A program made the position numbers and the translations under genes. Of a stretch of DNA of 64,000 bases, positions 11,506 to 21,010 are shown piece by piece (position 1 is the stretch's first letter; every line of letters begins with the position of its first letter). The notes under the pieces were generated by a model, which saw only the letters and a program-made list of their open reading frames with translations, was not told where the DNA came from and searched no databases. Origin of the DNA: Fragilariopsis cylindrus CCMP1102 (lineage: Eukaryota; Bacillariophyta; Bacillariophyceae; Bacillariales; Bacillariaceae); assembly GCA_900095095.1 (NCBI GenBank), contig FMBT01000296.1:434001-498000 (forward strand), in the 5' to 3' direction.

Positions 11506-12075
11506 ATGACCGAAGCTATTGAATTCGAAGTCGAACAATCAGACGACAAATACGACGAAGAAGAAGAATTCGAGGAGGAGGAGGAGGAGGAAGGCTTCAA
11601 AACACCATCACCAAAGAAACGAAAAGCAGCTCCCAAAACAACAACACCAAAAGATGTCTACAAAAAAGAAAGTAGTAGAAGAAGAAGGATATGCCCATCG
11701 AAGATCTTACTAAATCATTCGATGGTACCAGTCTTACTTGATGGGCTTTTACAAATGGCTAGTGCTGGTTTGGGATTTCCTATTCTGTGTGGTCGATACA
11801 CAGAAAAAAGAGAAAAGAATCTCTCCCTTTAACTTTGACTCTAGATACCTAGTTTAAAACACCAGAATATTTTAAGATGCTCTCAAATCCATGTGTGTGT
11901 GGGACTCTCTGTTTTCAATGCACTAAAAGATGAAATTTCTAGGATCCTGGGCAGCATGGGTCCACCTACTTTAGTTCTAAAGAAAGTACCCCAGTACAGA
12001 TTGATTTATCCTAGTATGGGCAGCGTAACTCGTCGTGAAGATGAGCAACTTAGCCTATACCACATGGTCAAATAG
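11506..12075 (+). pseudogene. Broken coding relic, possibly tyrosyl-DNA phosphodiesterase-like
   Basis: The first segment (11506-11832) opens with an acidic run and a Lys-rich nuclear-localisation-like patch (PKKRKAAPK). Beyond about 11690 coding-like stretches switch frame several times, for example one frame reading SPFNFDSRYLV and another TPEYFKMLSNP. A final frame (about 11893-12075) contains LKDEISRILG and then VPQYRLIYPSMGSV. The last part resembles the Tdp1 segment that carries a conserved L-I-Y-P-S/T-V pattern before the second catalytic HKN motif, but no HKN motif is visible. The locus looks like a decayed gene or one with several sequence errors. The Tdp1 link is from memory of the family and is tentative. 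An alternative is a Dpy-30-like motif at SMVPVLLDGLLQMA. Confidence 0.35.
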
Positions 12076-13234
12076 ATTAATACGCCTTTACATACAGTAC
12101 ACCATTACCATCGGTGATGACTATCTACTTTTGTTAGTACCCAATATTCTTCTCTGCTTGAGCGTTTATCGTCGCCAGTGCATAGTTATTTGTTTGATGA
12201 CTGTTTGATGACAGTAGATGATAGATGATGAATGTCAATCACAATGATAAATATCTTTTTATATGATGAAGAAGAACTTATAGATGCTTCCTTGTTCTAT
12301 AACGCGTTCACATGACATTTTTCTATGACTTTACACTACCGATTTATTTTTAAGGTACTTCTACTACTGTACTGTGTACAGTACTTACCGTGACATGTAC
12401 TATACTGTACTGTACTGTAAAGTTAGTCAAAATGAAAATGCGAACTGAATTTTTATTTAACGTTCACAGTTTTTCAATGTGTGAATGAATCAATCAATCA
12501 AATAATAAATAAATACCGGTAAATCATCCTCATCGCTCTCGGCTTGAATCCATGGCGCGATGAATTCTTTGTTTTTAAGTCTGAAAACCGCTTCATGACA
12601 TGAAATGCTGCTCATACCAGTCTTTACATAATGTACTTATTACATATTTCACACGTGCGAATCTCAATACCGTATGATATTCATTGACTCGGAACCAAAT
12701 CGAATAAGATCGAAAAGAAACGAAAATGACATAACATAGAACCACTACTCGTTGAAGATGATATTCCTCACAGCCAAGAGAGAGAAATGTACTTAACGTG
12801 ATGGACCCATTGATATATATTCACAGTCTTATGGCATTATGCCTCTCTATAATATCGATAAAGTTTGATATCGGTCATACCGGTATAGAAGAGAGACACT
12901 GAGCGAGCGAATCTAATAAATACGAAAATGACATAACATAGATGTTCTACTCCTCGAAGATGATGTTCTACAGCCGGTATAGAGAGAGACAGTGAGTGAG
13001 AGAGAAGTACAAAAGAACCCACAACTCACCACAATCTTCTTCCGACGCAAAACAAAACGGATGGTATTAGATTTGTACTCATAAATCCAATCTGATCCAT
13101 CTCGACAATATTATATCAAAAAGAGAAGAAAAGAAAAGAAAAGAAAAGAAAAGAAAAGAAAAGAAAAGAAACGACGAGACAAATACAGTATAACCCACCC
13201 CAAGCAGAATCAACTGTACTATTGTGTCACTACC
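12076..13234. other. Intergenic region with direct repeats and an AAGAA array
   Basis: No gene is visible. About 12696-12785 and 12902-12990 are diverged direct copies that share ACGAAAATGACATAACATAGA and GAAGATGAT. A shorter repeat, CCGGTATAGA followed by GAGAGACA, occurs near 12880 and again near 12974. A pure GAAAA array covers about 13125-13171, roughly 65 bp upstream of the next start codon. It may lie in that gene's promoter or leader. Confidence 0.6.
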
Positions 13235-13729
13235 ATGATCTTTGACAATGAATTATTATCGGACATCACATGTATGATTGAATTGGCTGAACAGAAAGGA
13301 AACACAGTAGTAGATACAGACGGATCAAGTCTCGATACTTGTAGTGTTCATACTAGTAACACTATCGAGAGTAGTAATGGGGATGATGATGAACTACGAC
13401 GACGTCAGTCATTAGTAGAACAACTGCGATCAGATACAAATAATAATGTTGAGCAACAACAACAATCAAAACAAGAAGAACAAGATCGAAGACGGAGGAC
13501 AAGACAACACAGAAGAGGTGTGCAGCGGCGGAAGAGTACTAACTGTTTATCCCTTCTCTTCAGAAACAAAAACAAGTACAATATTAGTAGTAGTAACAAA
13601 AATAATGATGACAGCCACAATGATGTATTATTGCAGGAACCATTACTGTTTCCCCAACAACCATCTCGGATATCTCCTTCTCGAACAAAAAGTCTTCCCC
13701 AACAACGACATTCTACTCAGTTGTGTTAG
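13235..13729 (+). CDS. Small KGNT-motif protein, copy 1
   Basis: A single-exon frame of 164 residues starting at the first ATG. The N-terminus reads MIFDNELLSDITCMIELAEQ and continues KGNTVVDTDGS. It matches the start of the protein encoded at 15255: both have LL, two residues, I, then Met and AE(Q/R)KGNT and TD. A Ser/Asp-rich middle, a Gln-rich stretch and a strongly basic cluster (RRRRTRQHRR) follow, then LSLLFRNKNKY. The neighbour repeats the same order: KGNT motif, acidic middle, poly-basic cluster, then an aromatic-hydrophobic LF-x-K segment. No signal peptide or transmembrane segment is visible. The basic cluster suggests nuclear or nucleic-acid association, but this is inference. I do not recognise the family. 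The shared architecture is the best evidence that both frames are real genes. Confidence 0.6.
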   Translation: MIFDNELLSDITCMIELAEQKGNTVVDTDGSSLDTCSVHTSNTIESSNGDDDELRRRQSLVEQLRSDTNNNVEQQQQSKQEEQDRRRRTRQHRRGVQRRKSTNCLSLLFRNKNKYNISSSNKNNDDSHNDVLLQEPLLFPQQPSRISPSRTKSLPQQRHSTQLC

Positions 13730-15254
13730 AAATTTAATGAAAGGATAGAATAGAATGAGACGAGACGAGCTCGAGGCGAGACAAAGAAGAGCGTGCAGTA
13801 GTCATACATAACAAAAATATGCAAACTACAGGGGGGTGTAGAAATAGAAAGAAAACGTATTATACAATAGAACACTACAGTATATAACTTTTATAATTTA
13901 TAAATACAGTAATGATTATATAACTTAATACCTTTGACTACAGTATTGCTATCCGTGCTACTGTACACTTATTTCTTCCTTACTAGATGGTCTGCTGCTA
14001 AAATACTGACGGCATCTATTGGATGGTGTGTACTGTACGGAGGAACATCTCATCCATCTACAAAATGTCGATTTATACAGTATTATATACTATGAGGGTA
14101 TACTGGTTATTTTACTGGTACCTCAAAAAGTATTCAAAACATAGTAGTAGTGCGGGCGCAAAGAAAAATAGAACACTCAATACTGCATGTAGTAATTTTG
14201 ACTCCCTAACAAACTAACTAACAGCATTTCGATCATTGATCGGTTACTTATTATTCAAGATTGGTTGAATGCTTTCTCTTATAATCGATGAATCAATCCT
14301 ACTTCGCGAACCATTTTTTGTACGTACGCTGGGACAGAACATCCTCGATTTGAAAAACAAAAAATCGAAAATCAGCGATCTTCGCGTGAAGTAAAACCCT
14401 GTACAGTAAAGATAATAATAGTGTACTAGTTGTAATGTAATCGCGAACAGAACTGCCACGTAAGGACATTAACGTAAAATAAATAATTAAAAATAACCTA
14501 ATAGTAGAGTCACAGATTGAAGTTACGCGTCGTGAAAGCAAAACAAAATTAATTAATGGTAACACCCTCATCCTTCCTCCGTGCAACGCTAACTTTAATA
14601 CGCGCTATGCTGAGGTATTTTAAGACTATAAATGCGTTGAGAGTGAGTGAGTCGAAAACTTTCAAAATCTCCTTTAATTTTTTAAATTTCCTGTCGATTG
14701 TTAGATTTTAAGGGTCCAACGTGCATTTATGGTTAAATAATTCCAAACAATAGCGCAGCCTAAAGTTATCGATGTACGGAGGAAGTACATATGGTATACA
14801 CTGTGATAATATTGGCGGCATTTTTAATATTGTATACGATATCGAGAATAGAATACCTTCACGTGTGGCTTTCTAATGACATAAAAATATCCTTTGGGTC
14901 GTCGCGTAACTACTAGAAGTAAAGTATCGGCGATGAACACAGCCTGAGCTCACTTCGACTTCAATCACAAAGCATGTCATTAGCAATCAAAGAATGTTTA
15001 TTTATACTTTCCGTGTATATCATCGACTCATCACGTCTCTCTCTCTCCAGCTTCTTGTACCGTATGAGCCACCAGTTTTTGGTTGTTGTGAAAATAGTAG
15101 CTATGGTATAACGTGTGAAACTTAAAAGATCTTATCCGCAGTTTCGATTGGACAGAGTACACCGGTAAATCCCTTACGATCACAAATCAGAACTAGTACT
15201 CGCAATCAATACTTCGAACAGTTTCCCTTTCCTATAGAATAGACAATCACCAAG
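13730..15254. other. Intergenic region between the KGNT paralogues
   Basis: About 1.5 kb without a credible gene. TACAGTA and TACTGTA words recur, for example near 13875, 13905, 13940 and 14075. No RNA gene or clear repeat was found. Confidence 0.4.
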
Positions 15255-15863
15255 ATGTTTAGTAATAATTTACTAGATAATATCTCTGATATGGTGGTGA
15301 CTGCCGAACGGAAAGGAAATACATTTGTGGTAACGGATGTATCAAAAGGTGAAAAAGAATGCGAAAGTAGTACCGAATTATTAAAAAAGAATAGTCGTAC
15401 TGCGGAAATGATTGTGGTTGCCGATCGGAATGGAAATACGATTGTCGTAAAAGATATTGTTGTACCATCGACGAATAATGAAAATGAAGGTAGAAGATGC
15501 AACAACCGCAAGTACAATAACAACAATGAAGAGGATAATATTGACGATGATGGTAGTAATAGCACTGTTACAACATTATCAACAATAATATCAGCCGTAA
15601 AGTCATTAAGTTTGAGTACTAGTAGTACTATTCAACTACAATCAGAGCAATCACCCAAACAACGACGACGACGACGAAACAGAATAACAATTGCAACACT
15701 CATGACGGGACGACGAGGAAGGAAGTTAATATATTTATTTAAAATCAAATCCAACAGTGATCGAAGTTTGAGTACTGAGGAAAAGAATGTGAGTACAGAT
15801 GATTTAGATCGGCTTCTGCACTCATCGTTATCAACTACTTCTTCCTTTGATAGTTATAAATAA
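15255..15863 (+). CDS. Small KGNT-motif protein, copy 2 (internally duplicated motif)
   Basis: A single-exon frame of 202 residues. It begins MFSNNLLDNISDMVVTAERK and continues GNTFVVTD, paralogous to the protein at 13235. A second copy of the motif follows at residues about 50-68 (EMIVVADRNGNTIVVKD), so the unit is duplicated within this protein. Downstream are an acidic Asn/Asp stretch, a Ser/Thr-rich segment, an Arg cluster (KQRRRRRNR) and then RRGRKLIYLFKIKS. Both paralogues lie on the plus strand about 1.5 kb apart, which fits tandem duplication. No membrane segment or signal is seen and no known domain is recognised. Confidence 0.62.
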   Translation: MFSNNLLDNISDMVVTAERKGNTFVVTDVSKGEKECESSTELLKKNSRTAEMIVVADRNGNTIVVKDIVVPSTNNENEGRRCNNRKYNNNNEEDNIDDDGSNSTVTTLSTIISAVKSLSLSTSSTIQLQSEQSPKQRRRRRNRITIATLMTGRRGRKLIYLFKIKSNSDRSLSTEEKNVSTDDLDRLLHSSLSTTSSFDSYK

Positions 15864-17789
15864 TGTTAGGAAAGACGATTTAAGACCGGTGATTGTTTCA
15901 TAAAAAGATATTTTGAACAAAACCGCCTACAATAGGCTTTAATATTCGATTCGATTCCTTTGGAAAACTCTGCATTGTTTGCGTACGGTATAGTACTATG
16001 ATTACAAGGACTCAGTGTCATGTCATGACGGAATGCAGGACGATGTCAGTAAGAGTTTTTGTTCTATCTTTTCTTATGATCAAATATATATAACAGCGAT
16101 AAGAAGTCCTGAGTAGGAAACAACGTAAACAACAAGTATTTTTCAGCAAAGACGGTGGTTGTACGCATCGCATACACCACACACACACACCGGCTATTAG
16201 TGTTTGGAAAAAAACCTTATAGATTTAAGATTCCTTTGTAACTCGATAAACAGTACAGTAACAGTACAGTAGCAATGAATGATGATGATATGATACTCCT
16301 ATATGCACTCTTGAATGGTGCTTACAGTACAGTATCGTCGTCAGTCATCAATCCTACCCAAACAAAATGTGGAGGAACAATAATTCAACAACACTACTAA
16401 ACGATATGCAGACAGACAACAAAGAAGTCTTGGGTACTGTATTTACTCAGCCATCAGTTTACCACTGTATTCCTTGAACGCATGGTTATTTTGCTGGGAA
16501 ACAAAATATGTCATACTACTATAGAATATAAAATAAAATAAACGAATAAGAAAAAACTACGTTAATAAGTAGAGTACAGCCTATCGAATAACATAGCTAA
16601 CACACACACACAATTCTATTCATGCAACAAAGAAGATAAACTACTAGTACGTTGATAACTTAGTTAGCTAGCTAGCTAGAAAGCAACCTACTGTATCGAA
16701 TAATTCCGTACGAGATATCCCTTTCCAATGTGGTTCAAATCTCTATCGATTGATTCGAACGACCCAAATGCTTTCCTGCTTAGGCTGCTCTGTTGAAGCT
16801 CATATGGCACGGTTGAATTCCAGCACGGTTTCTGAGTGATATTTTCGCGATATGGAGCGACGATGCGGCTACGTACCAAAACGACGACAAAGACGCGAGC
16901 GACTAACTGACTCCAACTTGGATAATACGAGTACTTCTTCACTTGCGTCGACGTAGGCTTTTTGGAAGCTGGAGTGATATTTATTTATCGTGATATGACG
17001 ACGACGCAAAAAAGACACTCATCAAAAACCGTAATTTCCCTAATTAGGTAGAAAAATGAGTGGTTAGGGGGACAGCAAAGGGAACTCTGGGCAAGAAAGA
17101 GAAATTGCATTCTCGGCGTTACATAGTTCAGTCGAGTCGTCATAGGCTAGTTATTCGCGCCTTCTCTAATAATAATATATTATTCGCGAGTGCTAGACGT
17201 ATAATGTCGCGCCTTTCTTATTGATTATGCAAGTACTTTGATTTCAACATTCGCTACCGTACAGTAGGGGGAGGGGGGGCGAAGATTACAAGGAATGGAT
17301 AAGGAACCACACTGAAAAGAAGGGGTGGTATCTGTATCTGTATACGGCATTACAGTAAGTTTCGAGTCGAACAAAAATATACAGTAGCTCAAATCGTACT
17401 TCTAGCTTCAACACATACCGGTAGCAAAGACTCTAAAAGAAGGAAGGAAAATGGAAATGGATTATTATAGTAAGTGACCACACGTCTGTTAACCAGAAGT
17501 GGGATCGATCAGGAAATGGCCTCTACTGATTAACGACGATGATGACGATGATGACGATGATGACGATGATGGCGATGATGGCGATGATGATAATGATAAT
17601 GCTGTCGTCAATCAGGAAGAGTACAGTATAACGGTACAATCGCAGTACTCATTACGGTGTAGTGAAAATTCTAGGTAGTACTTAATGGTAGTGCATTTAT
17701 TTTTGGTCCATCCATTCTCGTGTATTTATTTTTTGCAATAAATAAATCTCGTTGAGTAGAAATCTTGTACTGTACTTGACTAACTTATT
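15864..17789. other. Intergenic region with a GATGAC array
   Basis: About 1.9 kb without a convincing gene. A GAT/GAC trinucleotide array lies at about 17535-17600. TACAGTA-type words cluster at 16250-16340. A small CA run occurs near 16180. Confidence 0.45.
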
Positions 17790-18797
17790 TTAATTTATTT
17801 TATCCGATAAGATATCCAGTAATTCTAATGTATCGTGTTCATTTATAAACATTGTCAAAAATTGTGGACTGATGAGCAATACCAACAACGCTACTAAACC
17901 TAAAGTGGGACCGATAGTATTATTATTGGATAGTTCATCATCATCATCATCCTTATTATTATCATTAATATTATCTTTGAAAGATGAAGAAGACTTTTGT
18001 ACTACCGGTCGTCGTCGTCGAACTTCGTTGTTGTTATTGTTGACGAATGTTGTTGATGTTTGTGTTTGTGCTGCTGCTACGACATCGTTGGAGGAGGAGG
18101 ATTCAGATGATTCTGTATTATCTTCTAATATTCCTTCTTTACCTCCTCCTAAAAATTGTCGTACAGCTTGACGATCTGGTTCCGATTTCGCTGGATTATT
18201 TGGTGCACGTAATTGTATTCCTGGCAATAAGGTACGAAGTTTTTCTTCTGCTACGAGGGATGTTTGATATTCCTCTACTGCCAATTGTACGTCTTCCGTG
18301 GTCGCATCTTGTGTTAATTCTTTCTTTTTATAATCACGTAATTGTTCCAATGCCAACATACGTCGTTTAGCAGCTTTGGAGATCGCACTTTGTCGGACTC
18401 TTACTAAGAATGCTCCCAATAAGATGACAAAGGAACTTAGTAAAGCGGGTACATTTAAGACCGGTTCGAATGTAATCGGTTCATTAATAAAATTGGTGGT
18501 TGGATCCATGACTAATATTCCCGCATCCGATGCTACATCAAGAATAGAATCCATAGTAGCAGACACTAATTCATTATCGGTGGATGATGTTACGGCTGCT
18601 GGCAATTGACTTGCTATTCTCATTGATGGTCGTCGTTGTTGTTGTTGTGATCCTAGTATCTTATTATTATTATTATTATTATTCCATTGCCTTACACCAT
18701 TATTTGTTGACGACAATGAAATCGTCGTGGCGAAGGCTCCTCCTCCTCCTCCGTTTAGCCCTATCCGTTGTTGTCGTTGTTGTTTACATTCAAGCAT
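17790..18797 (-). CDS. Two-helix membrane protein, function unknown
   Basis: A single-exon frame of 335 residues. The N-terminus is low-complexity (Gly, Asn and Gln runs) and has no clear signal peptide. A hydrophobic segment (VPALLSSFVILLGAFLVRVR) lies near residue 115-135. A basic, Ala-rich helical region follows (AKRRMLALEQLRDYKKKEL), then a soluble stretch containing LRTLLPGIQLRAPNNPAKSE. A Ser/Asn/Asp-rich linker leads to a second hydrophobic segment (LGLVALLVLLISPQFLTMF) near the C-terminus. Both ends probably face the same compartment. It could be a plastid or other organelle membrane protein, since the conserved-looking core sits behind a variable N-terminal extension; that is only a guess. 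I do not recognise the family. Confidence 0.65.
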   Translation of the reverse strand: MLECKQQRQQRIGLNGGGGGAFATTISLSSTNNGVRQWNNNNNNNKILGSQQQQRRPSMRIASQLPAAVTSSTDNELVSATMDSILDVASDAGILVMDPTTNFINEPITFEPVLNVPALLSSFVILLGAFLVRVRQSAISKAAKRRMLALEQLRDYKKKELTQDATTEDVQLAVEEYQTSLVAEEKLRTLLPGIQLRAPNNPAKSEPDRQAVRQFLGGGKEGILEDNTESSESSSSNDVVAAAQTQTSTTFVNNNNNEVRRRRPVVQKSSSSFKDNINDNNKDDDDDELSNNNTIGPTLGLVALLVLLISPQFLTMFINEHDTLELLDILSDKIN

Positions 18798-19765
18798 AAT
18801 GAATTATTTCATGTATACGATGTTATATGCTTTTGTTGTTGTTGTTATCTATCTGCCTATGATGTGTTTTGTTCTTTATTGTTGTGCCACTAATGCATTT
18901 CAAAAGAAAAAATATGTTCTTGCCCATTTTTTCTTTTTTTAATTAACAGCGCATTAGAATTTGCTTCCTGGTCAAATGCGTGGACGCACGGGTCGTGCAC
19001 AAGCAAGCACACGTCGATAAGAAGCCTACAGTACTTACAGTACTTACATACAGTACGATTGTATAATACGCTCGAAAACTCGCATCAAGAGTTAAGCGAA
19101 AAGAGAAATAAGAAAAACCTACTATCGCGCTTATCCCCATGGGATAACAATGTATCATCAACGCCATGCGTCACCATCAATCATCTTTGTCATCATCGAT
19201 CAGTTTTATCGGTATATGAGAAAGCAAAGCAAGAAGTAACGATTTTCATGACAGACGAGACTAGTACGATGACGATGAGGAGGAGGGACGGAGACAACAC
19301 AATCGTCTGTAAAATTACTCAAGGAAGAAGATGGCAATACTAACGACGTCAAATTTGAAAACATTAACGATTATCACAGCAACAGCAACAGCGACAGCGA
19401 CAGCAATTTTTTTGATGGTTGGGGGGCAAGGGAATTAGTGTTGGGAACGTGAATATATCAAATATCCTGTTGTTGTTGTTGTTTCATTGCCCGCCAATAA
19501 TAATAATAGAAATTGTCATGTTAATGATAGTGGTGGTATTAATAGTAGAAACAGCGAAAGGACGGTCAAAAGAAGAATCATGCGACGATGGGAAATGTGG
19601 CGATGATGATAATAATAATGACATTGACGACCTGCCGCCATTAAATCGTCCTTCTATTGATTCTGATCGTGTCACAACTACAACCGCATCATCAGAGATG
19701 GATATATGACAAAAACAAAGAGAGAGAGGCACGGAAAATTTCTATATAAGAAGGAATTTTCAGAT
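18798..19765. other. Poorly resolved region upstream of the HA-domain relic
   Basis: No secure gene model. Several frames look protein-like in pieces. Near 19330-19440 one frame contains NFFDGWGARELV, resembling FYDDWVEGNWCLLDN further downstream. A frame at 19419-19709 has a long hydrophobic stretch followed by acidic and Thr-rich sequence. These may be exons or remnants of the HA-domain locus that follows, but splice sites in matching phase could not be found. Confidence 0.3.
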
Positions 19766-20501
19766 CAAAGTCGAGAACAAGAATGAGGAGAATACCAACG
19801 ACGATATGAACAGTAGTGTCAGCAACAGTAACAACGAAAATAATAACGACGACGACGACAGCGGCGTGAACGACGATAGTAGTTTCTATGATGATTGGGT
19901 GGAGGGAAATTGGTGTTTGCTAGACAATTGTAAAAGCAACAACAACAACAACAACAACAGCAACGATGATGATTCATACCTCTCGCGGAACAACTTGCAC
20001 ACAAAACAACAGCAGCAATAATGAATCTAGCAAACGAAAACCAGAACGTTTCCGCGACGACGACGACGACAAAGAAGATGACGACATATACAATGAAGAA
20101 GAAGATTATGACGAAGAAAACAAGGATGGTAAATGATAATGATGATGATGACGATGACGAAGTTCTTCCAGAGGACAAATAATGATATTCGTAATCATCA
20201 AAAAGGGAAACGACTAGCAATAAAAGATTCGAAACGGGGAGCATACAACGGCAAATATCAGGACCAGATACAGCAGCACAAAAATACTATGGTACCACAA
20301 CGATATAATGAAGATCCCAAGCTAGGAAAATGGGTTCATACTCAACGCAAAAATTATAGAAATGACAATATTCTTCCTAACCGACTCGCCCTTTTGAATT
20401 CAATTTACTTCACATGGGAAGGAGCTAAAGCGGCGAGAGATCAAATGGCATGGATGAACGAACATGTATCAAAAAATTGTCGCGTACAAGGATATGCATA
20501 A
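19766..20501 (+). pseudogene. HA-domain protein relic or unresolved multi-exon gene
   Basis: The frame at 20133-20501 holds one helicase-associated (HA) domain at about 20253-20417. Its core reads VPQRYNEDPKLGKWVHTQR, followed by spacing to NRLALLNSIYFTWEG, the usual Trp/Gln/Arg-spaced HA pattern. Upstream, a frame from about 19766, after a TTTTCAG acceptor-like site, gives an Asn/Asp-rich stretch and FYDDWVEGNWCLLDN but stops at 20019-20021. Another frame over 20018-20130 gives ESSKRKPERFRDDDDDDKED and also stops. No phase-compatible introns join these pieces, so I call it a broken gene. HA domains often occur in diatom proteins of unclear function and are thought to bind nucleic acid. Confidence 0.5.
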
Positions 20502-21010
20502 AAATACTATTGATGCCATTTCATTATCAGGAAGACCCGAAGCTTGGATACTAGGTTTCTCAACAAAGGAAAAAATACAAAAACGAACGAGTCGATCTCT
20601 TGAAATCGATTGATTTCGAATGAGTATGGATTGATTAAGTGAAGCGAAGGGAAAAGGATAATGACGATTATGTAGCTTACACAGAAATTAGTACAGTTTC
20701 AACATTATTTGATTTGTTTCATAATGATTTATATATATATTATATTCTGTTATGACGAACAATGATGCTCGATCTTTGTTTTTCTCTCTAATGTTGTCGA
20801 TTGTTGTTCTTTTTTTAGTATTTATTTATTTATTTTGTTTGTTTTTTGTAATGATTGTGGTGTACTGTACACGACGTACATAGTTCGTGCATCATCGAAC
20901 GAGTTGGTCATACGATGGATTCGATTCGATTCAATTCAATTCGATGCCGAACTTTATTACTCACGTACTGTGCGTGTATACAGTATAATGAGTGAGGAGC
21001 TCTAAAAACT
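20502..21010. other. Short intergenic region
   Basis: AT-rich and without coding signal. It has ATTCGATTCAATTC-type iterations near 20920-20945. Nothing else stands out. Confidence 0.4.

Noticed and set aside
16688-16942. 84-codon minus-strand frame
   Set aside because: No domain, no paralogue in the window and no composition signal beyond chance.
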